Positions 36,936-44,106 of a DNA stretch of 64,000 nucleotides are shown piece after piece. Positions within the stretch are counted from its first letter, which is position 1; each line of letters opens with the position of its first letter. The notes below the pieces were generated by a model. The model was not told the origin of the DNA, ran no database searches, and worked only from the letters and a program-made list of their open reading frames with translations. The translations under genes and the position numbers were made by a program. The DNA comes from Natronococcus pandeyae (lineage in GTDB: Archaea > Halobacteriota > Halobacteria > Halobacteriales > Natrialbaceae), in NCBI RefSeq assembly GCF_008122205.1, contig NZ_PHNJ01000011.1:1-64000 (forward strand), written 5' to 3'.

Positions 36936-37460
36936 TCACTCTACCACGGCGAGTTCGTACTCGATCCCGTGGTCGTCCAACAGGGATTTCAGAAGCGCTG
37001 CACCTTCCTCATAGTCTGCAGGGCCGATGAGGTGTTCGGTCGGATGTTCCTTCGGCTCCGGTTCGACGTGCCACGTCAGCTCGATTGCCTCACCGCCGTC
37101 CGTTTCGGTACTGTATCCGCGGACGTGTGACTGCCACCATTTCGCCTTCCCGGGCTCGATCACCCGATGTTCGGGGCGCCGCATATTGAGTTCCTCCCCC
37201 CGAAAACTGTACGACAGCCACCAGCCCGGTTCGAAGTGATGCTCTGAGAGCATCGCTTCCGCTTGCTGGGCCGAGAGTGGAACGACAACGGAGTCAGCGC
37301 CCGAGCGCTCCCGTGTGAAAAACACCTGTCGCACCTCCCACAGCGTGAACCGGATCGTCGCGAACAAACTGTCCTTGACGTCCCACAACAACTCGACAGT
37401 GATGTCGACCCGTTCTTTATCCGCCGCCAGCCGGTCGAGTAGCCCCCTCACTGGATTCAT
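36936..37460 (-). CDS. conserved hypothetical soluble protein
   Basis: A 174-residue protein with even, acidic composition and no membrane segment. It contains aromatic-rich strands (EPGWWLSYSFRGEEL, AKWWQSHVRGYS, ELTWHVEPEP) and ends in a helix-strand LLDDHGIEYELAVVE. No known motif. Clean start at ATG 37460 and sensible codon use make it a real gene. Lies between epimerase tails B and C. Confidence 0.65.
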   Translation of the reverse strand: MNPVRGLLDRLAADKERVDITVELLWDVKDSLFATIRFTLWEVRQVFFTRERSGADSVVVPLSAQQAEAMLSEHHFEPGWWLSYSFRGEELNMRRPEHRVIEPGKAKWWQSHVRGYSTETDGGEAIELTWHVEPEPKEHPTEHLIGPADYEEGAALLKSLLDDHGIEYELAVVE

Positions 37461-37533
37461 CGTTGGTGATTAGTCGACGCTACCGCAGATAGCTCTTGAC
37501 ATTAGGCTGCCATAATGAATTTCTACCTATTGG

Positions 37534-37632
37534 TCAGATAGAGTGGTCCGGATCGCAGCAGGGCGTTGGCTTCGAGCTCTCGGCGGGGGTGTGGTCGGCG
37601 TCGTCCCCGCGAGGGTCGCCGAACTCGTGAAA
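37534..37632 (-). pseudogene. epimerase 3'-tail fragment C
   Basis: The frame HEFGDPRGDDADHTPAESSK matches the epimerase C-terminal region around the conserved [14 protein letters not shown] block. Its left ~45 bases (GTCAGATAGAG, then TCCGGATCGCAGCAGGG) are nearly identical to fragment B. It abuts the 3' end of the MFS transporter gene. Confidence 0.8.
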
Positions 37633-37639
37633 CGGAGGG

Positions 37640-38980
37640 CTAGCGCGGCGGTCGGAGGAAGAAGCCGACGATGCCGGCTGCCACCGCGAGCATCCCGCCG
37701 AGCAGGAAGGTGAGGTCCCAGCCGAGGACGCCGACGAGCCAGCCGACGACCCCGCCGCCGAACACGCCGCCCCACATTTTGCCGGAGTAGACGATCGAGT
37801 AGTTCGCCGAGGAGTGTTTCCCGCCGTAATAGTCGCCGACGAGGCTCGGGAACAACGAGAACTGGGAACTCCAGAAAAACACCGCGACGGAGACCATGAC
37901 GATGTAGCCGAGTCCGGACTCGAAGCCGGCGAACAGCACGATCGCGAGCGTCGCGACGCCACAGGCGAAAAACGAGACGGCGGTGATCCGTTCGCGGTCG
38001 AAGTAATCAGAGATGCCGCCGACGACCAACCGACCGCCGGCCGACGCCAGCGGCAGGATCGTCGCCGCCGCGGTGACGGCTGTCGCCGTGAGATTCGCGT
38101 GCTCGGCATACAGGACGACTCTGGCCGTAATCATCAGTCCGGCTGCGCTCACGGCGAAGAACATGAAGTACATCACCCAGAACTGCCACGTCCGGACCAT
38201 CTCTCGCCAGGTGAACGACCGGCGCCCGCCGTCGGACAGCCGCTCGGTGTCGCCACGGTCGACACGCTCGCTCTCCGTCGGTCCGGCGTCCTCTGTGGAC
38301 TCGGTCGCCGTCTCCTCCGCTTCGGCCCCGGTTTCGTGGGCGTCGAACTGATGCCACGACGCCGGCGGATCCCGCAGGATGACCGTCCCGACGACGATCC
38401 CGAGTGCGATCAGGATCCCCATGTTCGAGAGCGCGCTCGCGAGCGCGCCATCGGCGACGGCCATCCGAACGTAGGGAACGAACGCGGCGCTGCCGGCCGC
38501 GAACGCCATCGTCCCGATCCCGGTTGTGAGGCCGCGACGGTCGGGGAACCACTTGATCGCGGTGTTCACGGCGACCGTATACACCATCCCGACGCCCATC
38601 GCGCCCAGCGAGTAGACGACGTAGACGTGCCAGATCTCGGTCGCAAACGAGAGGGCGACGTAGCCCCCGCCGGCGAGGATGCCGGCAGCGAAGGTGACCG
38701 CCCGCGGCCCGTACCGGTCCCGCCACCAGCCCGCCGGAAACTGGACGAGGGCCATGACGACGACGTAGGCGGTGAAGACGAATCCCAGCGCCGAGAGCGA
38801 CGCGTTCAACTCGCCCGCCAGCGGGCCCTCGATCGAGGCCCAGACGTACTGGTAGGGGCTGACGAGCGCCATCATCACCGCGGCGGCGACGATCTGCCAC
38901 CACCGCGAGTAGCCGAGGATCCGTTTCGCCTCGCTCCCCGGATCGGTGGTCGTCGTCTCAGCTGTCACGGTTCGGGACAC
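37640..38980 (-). CDS. MFS transporter, OFA (oxalate/formate antiporter-like) family
   Basis: A 446-residue transporter with 12 predicted membrane helices. It opens WWQIVAAAVMMALVSPYQYV W and has the family loop GWWRDRYGPR between helices 2 and 3 and NTAIKWFPDRRGLTTGI between helices 4 and 5, both typical of OFA members. A long acidic cytoplasmic loop (about 215-260) separates the halves. The substrate is likely a small organic acid but cannot be named. It lies between epimerase tails C and D with no partner gene. Confidence 0.88.
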   Translation of the reverse strand: MSRTVTAETTTTDPGSEAKRILGYSRWWQIVAAAVMMALVSPYQYVWASIEGPLAGELNASLSALGFVFTAYVVVMALVQFPAGWWRDRYGPRAVTFAAGILAGGGYVALSFATEIWHVYVVYSLGAMGVGMVYTVAVNTAIKWFPDRRGLTTGIGTMAFAAGSAAFVPYVRMAVADGALASALSNMGILIALGIVVGTVILRDPPASWHQFDAHETGAEAEETATESTEDAGPTESERVDRGDTERLSDGGRRSFTWREMVRTWQFWVMYFMFFAVSAAGLMITARVVLYAEHANLTATAVTAAATILPLASAGGRLVVGGISDYFDRERITAVSFFACGVATLAIVLFAGFESGLGYIVMVSVAVFFWSSQFSLFPSLVGDYYGGKHSSANYSIVYSGKMWGGVFGGGVVGWLVGVLGWDLTFLLGGMLAVAAGIVGFFLRPPR

Positions 38981-39092
38981 CCCGTCGCTCGCTCGGTTCC
39001 TCGTTCCACCATGCCGTTCGTTGTGTCGGGGTATCGCGTTCCTTGTGTCGGGCTAGCGGCTGTAGCGGGTCGCTGTCGGTTCCCGAGGGCGG

Positions 39093-39329
39093 TCACCGGC
39101 GGTTCGCTTCGATCTCCGTTCCGAAGTAGGTCACACATGAGTCGATGAGGGCTGCACCCTGTTCGGCTGTCGCTTTCGTCGCGGCACCGATAAGAGCGTT
39201 GTCCTTACTGGAGTGGACTCGCGAGCGGCCCGTCTGGCGCTCATTTTGGATCTTGTGGTGATCTCGGGCACGCCCGCCTTCCGACGCTGTCGAACTGTCC
39301 GCGGCCGCCGTCGCAGCCACCGACGCCAC
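39093..39329 (-). CDS. possible small protein
   Basis: A 78-codon frame whose C-terminal half (NALIGAATKATAEQGAALID) has a protein-like composition. The N-terminal half does not. It may be a real short gene or a fragment. It lies divergently from the NTF2-like gene. Confidence 0.25.
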   Translation of the reverse strand: MASVAATAAADSSTASEGGRARDHHKIQNERQTGRSRVHSSKDNALIGAATKATAEQGAALIDSCVTYFGTEIEANRR

Positions 39330-39330
39330 G

Positions 39331-39369
39331 TTTTATATCGTCGTATGTTGGCAACTCACACGAGGTGAT
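39331..39369 (+). promoter_or_regulatory. TATA box and Shine-Dalgarno of the NTF2-like gene
   Basis: TTTTATAT at 39331-39338 is the TATA element. GAGGTGAT at 39362-39369 is a strong ribosome binding site 5 bases before the ATG at 39374, which excludes the in-frame GTG at 39365 as the start because it lies inside the site. Confidence 0.6.
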
Positions 39370-39373
39370 CCGA

Positions 39374-39724
39374 ATGGCGAGTACCGAAACGATACTGGAG
39401 CACCACTTGACGACGTTCGGGGAGCAGGATCTGTCGGGCATTATGGAAGACTACACGGAGGAGTCGGTCATCGTGACGAACATGGGGACGTTCCGCGGAC
39501 TCGACGAGATCGAGGGCCTCTTCGAGGAGTTCTTCGCGGAGTTCGCCCAGGACGACGCCACGATTGACATGCAACAGGAGACCGTCGAGGACGAGTTCGC
39601 CTACATCGTCTGGCAGGCAGAATCACCGGAGAACGTCTACAAGTTCGCGACGGACACGTTCTACATCCCCGACGACGCGATCCTGTTCCAGACCTTCGCC
39701 GGGTACATTTCACCGAAGGACTAG
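39374..39724 (+). CDS. NTF2/SnoaL-like protein
   Basis: A 116-residue protein with the SnoaL-like fold pattern: an N-terminal helix ILEHHLTTFGEQDLSGIMED followed by YTEESVIVTNMGTFRGLDEI, a second helix FEEFFAEFAQD, then paired strands VEDEFAYIVWQAESPENVYK and TDTFYIPDDAILFQTFAGYI. Family members bind or isomerise small hydrophobic molecules, and many are stand-alone of unknown substrate. The start is fixed by the ribosome binding site. It stands alone between tails C and D. Confidence 0.8.
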   Translation: MASTETILEHHLTTFGEQDLSGIMEDYTEESVIVTNMGTFRGLDEIEGLFEEFFAEFAQDDATIDMQQETVEDEFAYIVWQAESPENVYKFATDTFYIPDDAILFQTFAGYISPKD

Positions 39725-39832
39725 CGGACGGCACAGCCAGGTCCACCGCTTGCCTGGTTCGGTCCGGTCGTCCGCGCCACTCGGTCGGGGACCCACGACT
39801 ACCGCTTGGCGGCGGACACCCCTGACCACGGG

Positions 39833-39978
39833 CCGTGGGCGGCGACGCCTCGCCGGTCGCGTTCGCGCTGTCGGCGTGGGTGTGGTCACCGTCGCCTTCG
39901 CGGGGGTCGCCGAACTCGAACTCGAGGTCGAGCGAAGGATCGAGTTCGTCGCGGCCGCCCGCGGCGAGCGTCCGGATA
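39833..39978 (-). pseudogene. epimerase 3'-tail fragment D
   Basis: The frame GRDELDPSLDLEFEFGDPRE, then GDGDHTHADSANA, matches the middle of the epimerase tail, with a two-residue duplication (LEFEF). The final ~30 codons are unrecognisable. Confidence 0.75.
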
Positions 39979-40132
39979 CCGGTATGTCGAGCTGCGACCC
40001 TCCCGCTCTCTGTCTCTCTGCTATTGATACTGAGAGCAGAACCGTGCTGAATACAGGGTGCGAACGTGGCACGGTCTGAGAACCGAGCTGTCAAAACACG
40101 TGATCGGTCAGTACAGGGCGTTTGGCAAACCG

Positions 40133-40288
40133 CTACTCGAGTGATTTCGCCCGGTTCTGGAACTCACCGTCACAGTCGGAACACTCTCCGGGGTGGGTAT
40201 CGGCCGTGACGATCTTCCCACACTGCAAACACTCAAACTCAGACGCTATTTCCGCGGTATCACCTTCGACATCCTGGTCGTGAGGCAT
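40133..40288 (-). CDS. rubrerythrin-like mini zinc-ribbon protein
   Basis: A 51-residue protein from the ATG at 40288 (MPHDQDVEG). It consists of one zinc ribbon: ECLQCGKIV...CSDCDGEF (CxxC-x13-CxxC). It is the short haloarchaeal 'rubrerythrin-like domain' family; members lack the di-iron helices of true rubrerythrin and probably bind one zinc or iron. Function unknown. It lies between epimerase tails D and E. Confidence 0.8.
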   Translation of the reverse strand: MPHDQDVEGDTAEIASEFECLQCGKIVTADTHPGECSDCDGEFQNRAKSLE

Positions 40289-40668
40289 ACTCACATCTTG
40301 GTGTGCCAACCACAAATACTCCCCGCACACGCCCATCTGGTGTCCGCAGTGTTCGTTCCGCTAGCGCCTCAATTCAGCTAATTTGGCGGTGTTCGATACC
40401 ACTGCCTATGTGCTATTGCATGACACTACCGGTCACTTCGCAGGTCGACTGACCAGCCAATGCACTTCGAATCGGTTGGACGAAACGAGGCCGGGTTGGT
40501 GCATCCCTTCTCTACATTCTGCACACTGATCTTGCCAGGTGTCAGTGATCAGGAGGTCCCCAGCCGCGTTGGTGGCCCGGCGATAAGGCCGCTGTGCACG
40601 GGACCGACTGAGCCTCGGCTCCGTTACGGAAGTCGGTCCGGACCCACTACCAGCCGCGTCTCCATCGG
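40289..40668. other. gap without a supported gene
   Basis: About 380 bases. A minus-strand frame around 40440-40560 (LLITDTWQDQCAECREGM) looks faintly protein-like but has no start and no relative that I know. Confidence 0.3.
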
Positions 40669-40940
40669 CTACGACTGGCGGACGAGCGGGTCGTCCCACG
40701 CCTGGGTGGCGCGGTCCCAGTCGATGAACTTCGCGACCCCCTTCCGGATGTCGGTCGTCGGCTCGTAGCCGAGGAGGTCGTTGGCTTTCGAGATATCGGC
40801 GTGGGTGTGCTCGGCGTCGCCCTCACGGGGTCGCCGTACTCGAGCTCGAGCGAGGGATCGATCTCGTCGCGAACCACTTCGGCGAGCGTCTTGATGTCGA
40901 TATTGTCGGTGGAGCCGACGTTCATGATCTCGCCGTCGGT
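40669..40940 (-). pseudogene. epimerase 3'-tail fragment E
   Basis: This covers about 90 codons: [33 protein letters not shown], then after a one-base deletion in a G run (40827-40830) [40 protein letters not shown] and DPLVRQS with a stop at 40669. It is nearly identical in protein sequence to the intact gene's end, so it is the copy closest to the 59335 allele. Its 5' limit at about 40940 is abrupt, inside 'DGEIMNVGS'. Confidence 0.88.
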
Positions 40941-41033
40941 GTGTGAGCTGTACGCGTGACTGCTGTCTCATAGGCTTACTCGCCTATCGGCACGCCGACC
41001 GTTACCGGCCCGCGCCTCTCGTTGCGTGAAGTA

Positions 41034-41054
41034 CCTCGGGGGCGAGCCCCGAGG
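41034..41054 (+). repeat. perfect hairpin, solo transposon end
   Basis: CCTCGGGG-GCGAG-CCCCGAGG, an 8-base perfect stem followed by CACTCGCC. Closely similar to 29229-29257, which is followed by a second hairpin of the tnpB type. Confidence 0.5.
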
Positions 41055-41509
41055 CACTCGCCCTCCATCACTGGAGAACTGCGAACGGCAAGACTCATCG
41101 ACAGATACAGGGGATACAGTGAACGGGCAGTCTTTCTGCCGTTGTTCTTGGTCATTGATTCACCAGCTATCTATCTGGAAATCGGTCGAGTCGCACTCAC
41201 ATTTCACTTGTCCAATGAGATTGATTGCACCATCTGACCACTCTTCTGCCACATATCCTCTCCCGCATGTAACACACACAACAGGAACTCTCCGTTCTCG
41301 CTCCTCCCGCTCTTTTTGGGGCGCCATATATAATTATCTATAATGCACAACGATCAGTGTTTCTAAATGGAAAGTTGACCGTTCAGTAAGCGTACCTCTC
41401 TACTAACGGGTTCTATTCAGTTCTGGGTGAAAGAACACTCTCTGATCAAATCACCTTCCGCAGTTCTACGGAGTGGATCCCAAGACGGACAAAACGGTTA
41501 AGCCGTTAC
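41055..41509. other. AT-rich gap upstream of vapBC
   Basis: About 455 bases with low GC and no open frame of protein-like composition. The AT-rich run CCATATATAATTATCTATAATG (about 41322-41343) could be a promoter of something no longer present. Confidence 0.35.
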
Positions 41510-41527
41510 TGCACACATATGTGTGCA
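41510..41527. promoter_or_regulatory. 18-base perfect palindrome at the vapBC start: operator candidate
   Basis: TGCACACATATGTGTGCA is a perfect inverted repeat whose last base is the A of the antitoxin ATG. TA antitoxins typically repress their own promoter by binding such palindromes. Just upstream, AACGGTTAAGCCGTT (about 41494-41508) is a second, weaker dyad that may contain the TATA region. Confidence 0.65.
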
Positions 41528-41778
41528 TGGGGAACACTGAGTACCGCAACATTCGGCTCACCGAGGACGCATATCAGCGCCTCAAACGTCGCAAGCAGCC
41601 GGGCGAATCGTTCTCCGACACGGTCGAACGAATCGCTGGTGAGCGATCGCTTCTCGATCTCGCGGGGATTCTCGCCGACGAGGAGGCCGACGCGATGCGC
41701 GAGGCGATCCGCGAGCAGGACGAGCGATCGCGCGACCGGCTCGACCGGGTCACCGACCAGCTGGACTCAGAACCGTGA
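41527..41778 (+). CDS. vapB: VapB-type antitoxin
   Basis: An 83-residue protein. The N-terminal strand-helix-helix EYRNIRLTEDAYQRLKRRKQ, then FSDTVERIA, is a ribbon-helix-helix DNA-binding domain. The acidic, charged C-terminal half (EEADAMREAIREQDERSRDR) is the usual toxin-wrapping tail. It overlaps the toxin gene by 4 bases. The ATG at 41527 abuts the palindromic operator. Confidence 0.85.
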   Translation: MGNTEYRNIRLTEDAYQRLKRRKQPGESFSDTVERIAGERSLLDLAGILADEEADAMREAIREQDERSRDRLDRVTDQLDSEP

Positions 41779-42167
41779 TCGTCGACACCGACGTGCTCAT
41801 CCACCTGATGCAGGGGAACGAGCAGGCGACGCGAAAGATCGCCGCGCTCGAAAACCAACACGTCCCGCTCCATATCTCATCGATCACGCAGTTCGAGCTC
41901 TACCATAGCCTCGAGCGAGTGGACGATACATCGAACCGCCGGCGACAAATCGAAGCCGTGCTCGACTCGAAGCCGGTTTATCCGGCGGATAGCCCGGTCA
42001 TGAAGAAGGCTGGGCGAATCGACGGGCGGCTCACTGCGAACGGAAACGCGATCGGGATCGGTGATACGATTATCGCCGCGACGGCGCTCGTCCATGAAGA
42101 ACCCGTCCTGACGAAGAACGTCGCGCACTTCGAGCGAATCGACGGGCTCGAGCTCGACTCGTTCTGA
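41775..42167 (+). CDS. vapC: VapC-type PIN-domain toxin ribonuclease
   Basis: A 130-residue PIN-domain RNase starting at a GTG that overlaps the antitoxin stop. The acidic active-site residues are in place: Asp4 (IVDTDVLI), the Glu in ITQFELY (about 41), and the Asp in GIGDTIIAATAL (about 97), with a further Asn/Asp region near NVAHFERI. VapC toxins cut tRNA or rRNA and are held inactive by VapB. It lies between epimerase tails E and F, the first of three TA-like pairs in the island. Confidence 0.9.
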   Translation: MIVDTDVLIHLMQGNEQATRKIAALENQHVPLHISSITQFELYHSLERVDDTSNRRRQIEAVLDSKPVYPADSPVMKKAGRIDGRLTANGNAIGIGDTIIAATALVHEEPVLTKNVAHFERIDGLELDSF

Positions 42168-42420
42168 TCGGCCGTCGCTGCGACGGCTGCCGGCTCGGCG
42201 GGCGTGCTGTCGTGATCAGTACTCGTCCATGCGTCTCGAGTGACTCACTCTCCGAACGTCTGGGCTAGCAGCTCGCGAGAGCGGGGCCCAGTCGATTCCC
42301 GTCTGTACGTCTGCCTGTGGGTGTCTCTCGCCGCCGGCGTCGAACGGCAGCGACTCGAGTCGACACGCGGTCCCTGGCCGACGGGTTGCTTCGTCGCCGT
42401 GAGACCGGTTTCGAGTGCAG
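42168..42420. other. gap with no supported gene
   Basis: About 250 bases after the toxin gene. Short frames only. It ends at a transposon right end. Confidence 0.4.
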
Positions 42421-42452
42421 ACCCGCGTCGTTAGGCGCGGAAGGAGGTCAAA
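42421..42452 (+). repeat. transposon right end abutting epimerase tail F
   Basis: ACCCGCGTCGTTAGGCGCGG AAGGAGGTCAAA: an imperfect version of the CCCGCG...CGCGGGAGGACGTCAA right end. It ends 4 bases before the stop codon of epimerase tail F. Confidence 0.55.
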
Positions 42453-42455
42453 CAG

Positions 42456-42640
42456 CTACGACTGCCGGACGAGCGGATCGTCCCACTCCTGGTTAGTGCG
42501 GTCCCAGTCGATGAACTGCGCGACACACTCGCGGATGTCGGTCGTCGGCTCGTAGCCCAGTAACTCGTTGGCTTTCGAGATGTCGGCGTGGGTGTGTTCG
42601 GCGTCGCCCTCGCGGGGGTCGCCGAACTCGAGGTCGAGCT
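42456..42640 (-). pseudogene. epimerase 3'-tail fragment F
   Basis: One continuous frame of about 60 codons: [60 protein letters not shown] and stop. Protein-level identity to the intact gene is high. No start. The 5' limit is about 42640, inside 'SLELE'. Confidence 0.88.
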
Positions 42641-42845
42641 TCGTTCAGCCCGAGAGATGCGTTACGGAATCTGCCGTGCATCTCCGATTCGAACGTTTCA
42701 GCCGGTATTGGTTAGTAAACCGTGCCATGGTATTTTACTCGCGAACGTGGTCCGAACACGTAGCAGGTTGCGAAAACGAGGTGTGTGACTGACAGAATAC
42801 GATCGGAGAAATCATGGGCGACAAGATCCCGGGTCAGATCGTCGA

Positions 42846-43313
42846 ATGAGGGGACCGTGGGCGCTCTCCCGTACTGATCTTCTTCTCATATCTGGGATAC
42901 CGGTGCTCGCGATAGCCGCTGGCGTGATATTTTCACTGGTCGCCGACCACGGGACGCTCCCTCTCGTCGGGCGGGGGACGAGCGTTCTCGTCGGCGGGGT
43001 GATTCTCGTGACGTTAGTGCCGCTACTTCGAGCGAGTCAACACTGGGGCGGGGAGATCGGTCGGAACCTTCAGCTCATCGCACTCGGCCTCCTCTTTTTT
43101 ATGGCCGCTATCGTCCCACACATCGAGTGGCACATTCGAGGCGCACCGGAGCCGCTCGGCCCTCCCATGTTGGGGTTGAGTTCGGCGTGGTGGGGTGGGT
43201 TTTTCCACGTGTTCACCATCATCAGTTGGGTCATCATCATCTACGGGTTTTACCGGTTCTGGCGGCTCGCCCGGCCCAGACCGAGACACGACGAGCAGTC
43301 ACGATCCAAGTAA
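42846..43313 (+). CDS. four-helix membrane protein, first gene of a coupled operon
   Basis: A 155-residue membrane protein with four helices: LLLISGIPVLAIAAGVIFSL, SVLVGGVILVTLVPLLRA, LQLIALGLLFFMAAIVPHIEW and GGFFHVFTIISWVIIIYGFY. The last is followed by a basic tail (RLARPRPRHDEQ). It is a paralogue of the third gene of the operon (43642): both share WxGFFHVxT in the fourth helix and the helix-3 W-H/W-Y ending. Stop and next start overlap (TAATG). Function unknown. Confidence 0.75.
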   Translation: MRGPWALSRTDLLLISGIPVLAIAAGVIFSLVADHGTLPLVGRGTSVLVGGVILVTLVPLLRASQHWGGEIGRNLQLIALGLLFFMAAIVPHIEWHIRGAPEPLGPPMLGLSSAWWGGFFHVFTIISWVIIIYGFYRFWRLARPRPRHDEQSRSK

Positions 43314-43645
43314 TGAACTCTCAGGATGGGGATACGTACGTTCGAGCGATGAACCAGTTGATCCAGCAGGCGATCGATTACATGGGTCGCGACCGAGCCG
43401 TCGCGATAGCGAACTCGGCGCCGGTTCACGTCGACGAGAACGGCGAAATCCGGGAGTTCCAGTTCGGCGAGACCGAGGAGTCGAAGCGAGCCGTCGCTCA
43501 ACTCCTGCTGGAAGCCTACGTGCAGGTCGTCGGCCGACAACTGGTGATCAACATGCTTCAGGCATCGATATCCGGGCAACAGCTCCGAACCCTCGAAAAC
43601 CTCTGTCCGTCCGACGGGACCGTCATGGAGCGTCGATCAGTATGA
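43313..43645 (+). CDS. small soluble protein of the coupled membrane operon
   Basis: A 110-residue soluble protein: an N-terminal helix YVRAMNQLIQQAIDYMGRDR AVAIAN, a short beta turn (SAPVHVDENGEIREFQFGET) and a second long helix KRAVAQLLLEAYVQVVGRQL, then a short tail ending ERRSV. It resembles a small haloarchaeal regulatory or scaffold family but I cannot name it. It lies between two paralogous membrane proteins with overlapping start and stop codons on both sides, so it should be made in fixed ratio to them. Confidence 0.7.
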   Translation: MNSQDGDTYVRAMNQLIQQAIDYMGRDRAVAIANSAPVHVDENGEIREFQFGETEESKRAVAQLLLEAYVQVVGRQLVINMLQASISGQQLRTLENLCPSDGTVMERRSV

Positions 43646-44106
43646 TAGTCACCCATCTCGAGAGGCGGGATTACTATATCGCGACCGGAGGAATCCTCGT
43701 TTCGGTCGGCGCCGGCATCATCGTCGCGTCCGTCCCGGACAAGGCGCCGCTCATCGATTTGGCGACGAACGTCATCCCCACCCTGGTGATGCTGCTCGGA
43801 CTCGTCTTTATTTTCCTCGGACGGCGCCACTACGCGGGACAGATCGCACGGGCCCTGGAGGTTGTGGGGGTCGCGACGGCCATCCTGATGCTCAGTTGGA
43901 TCCCCCAGTTCATCTGGTACGTCACGGGGATGCCGCCGCTGCTCTCGATGGATCCGGCCTTCTGGCTCGGGTTCTTCCACGTCCTCACCGCGGGCGCGTT
44001 TCTCGTCTACTTCCACGGGTTCTATCTCTTCTACCGGGCCGGCAAACCCGACGTCGATCCCATCACCGTCGAGTCCGGGGTGGGCGAGAGCGAGTCGAGA
44101 AAATGA
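43642..44106 (+). CDS. four-helix membrane protein, third gene of the coupled operon
   Basis: A 154-residue membrane protein with four helices: YYIATGGILVSVGAGIIVAS, NVIPTLVMLLGLVFIFLG, ALEVVGVATAILMLSWIPQF and PAFWLGFFHVLTAGAFLVYF, plus a polar tail. Paralogue of the first gene. The ATG overlaps the previous stop (ATGA), and its own TGA overlaps the next ATG. Confidence 0.75.
   Translation: MIVTHLERRDYYIATGGILVSVGAGIIVASVPDKAPLIDLATNVIPTLVMLLGLVFIFLGRRHYAGQIARALEVVGVATAILMLSWIPQFIWYVTGMPPLLSMDPAFWLGFFHVLTAGAFLVYFHGFYLFYRAGKPDVDPITVESGVGESESRK

Noticed and set aside
37814-39148. 444-codon plus-strand frame
   Set aside because: Antisense to the MFS transporter; extremely Arg/Asp/Gly-rich with no hydrophobic core.
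42421-42452. A CRISPR-like repeat suspected from the recurrent CCCGCG...CGCGGGAGG sequence
   Set aside because: The copies are tens of kilobases apart, in both orientations, and each is a tnpB right end. There is no repeat-spacer array and no cas gene in the window.
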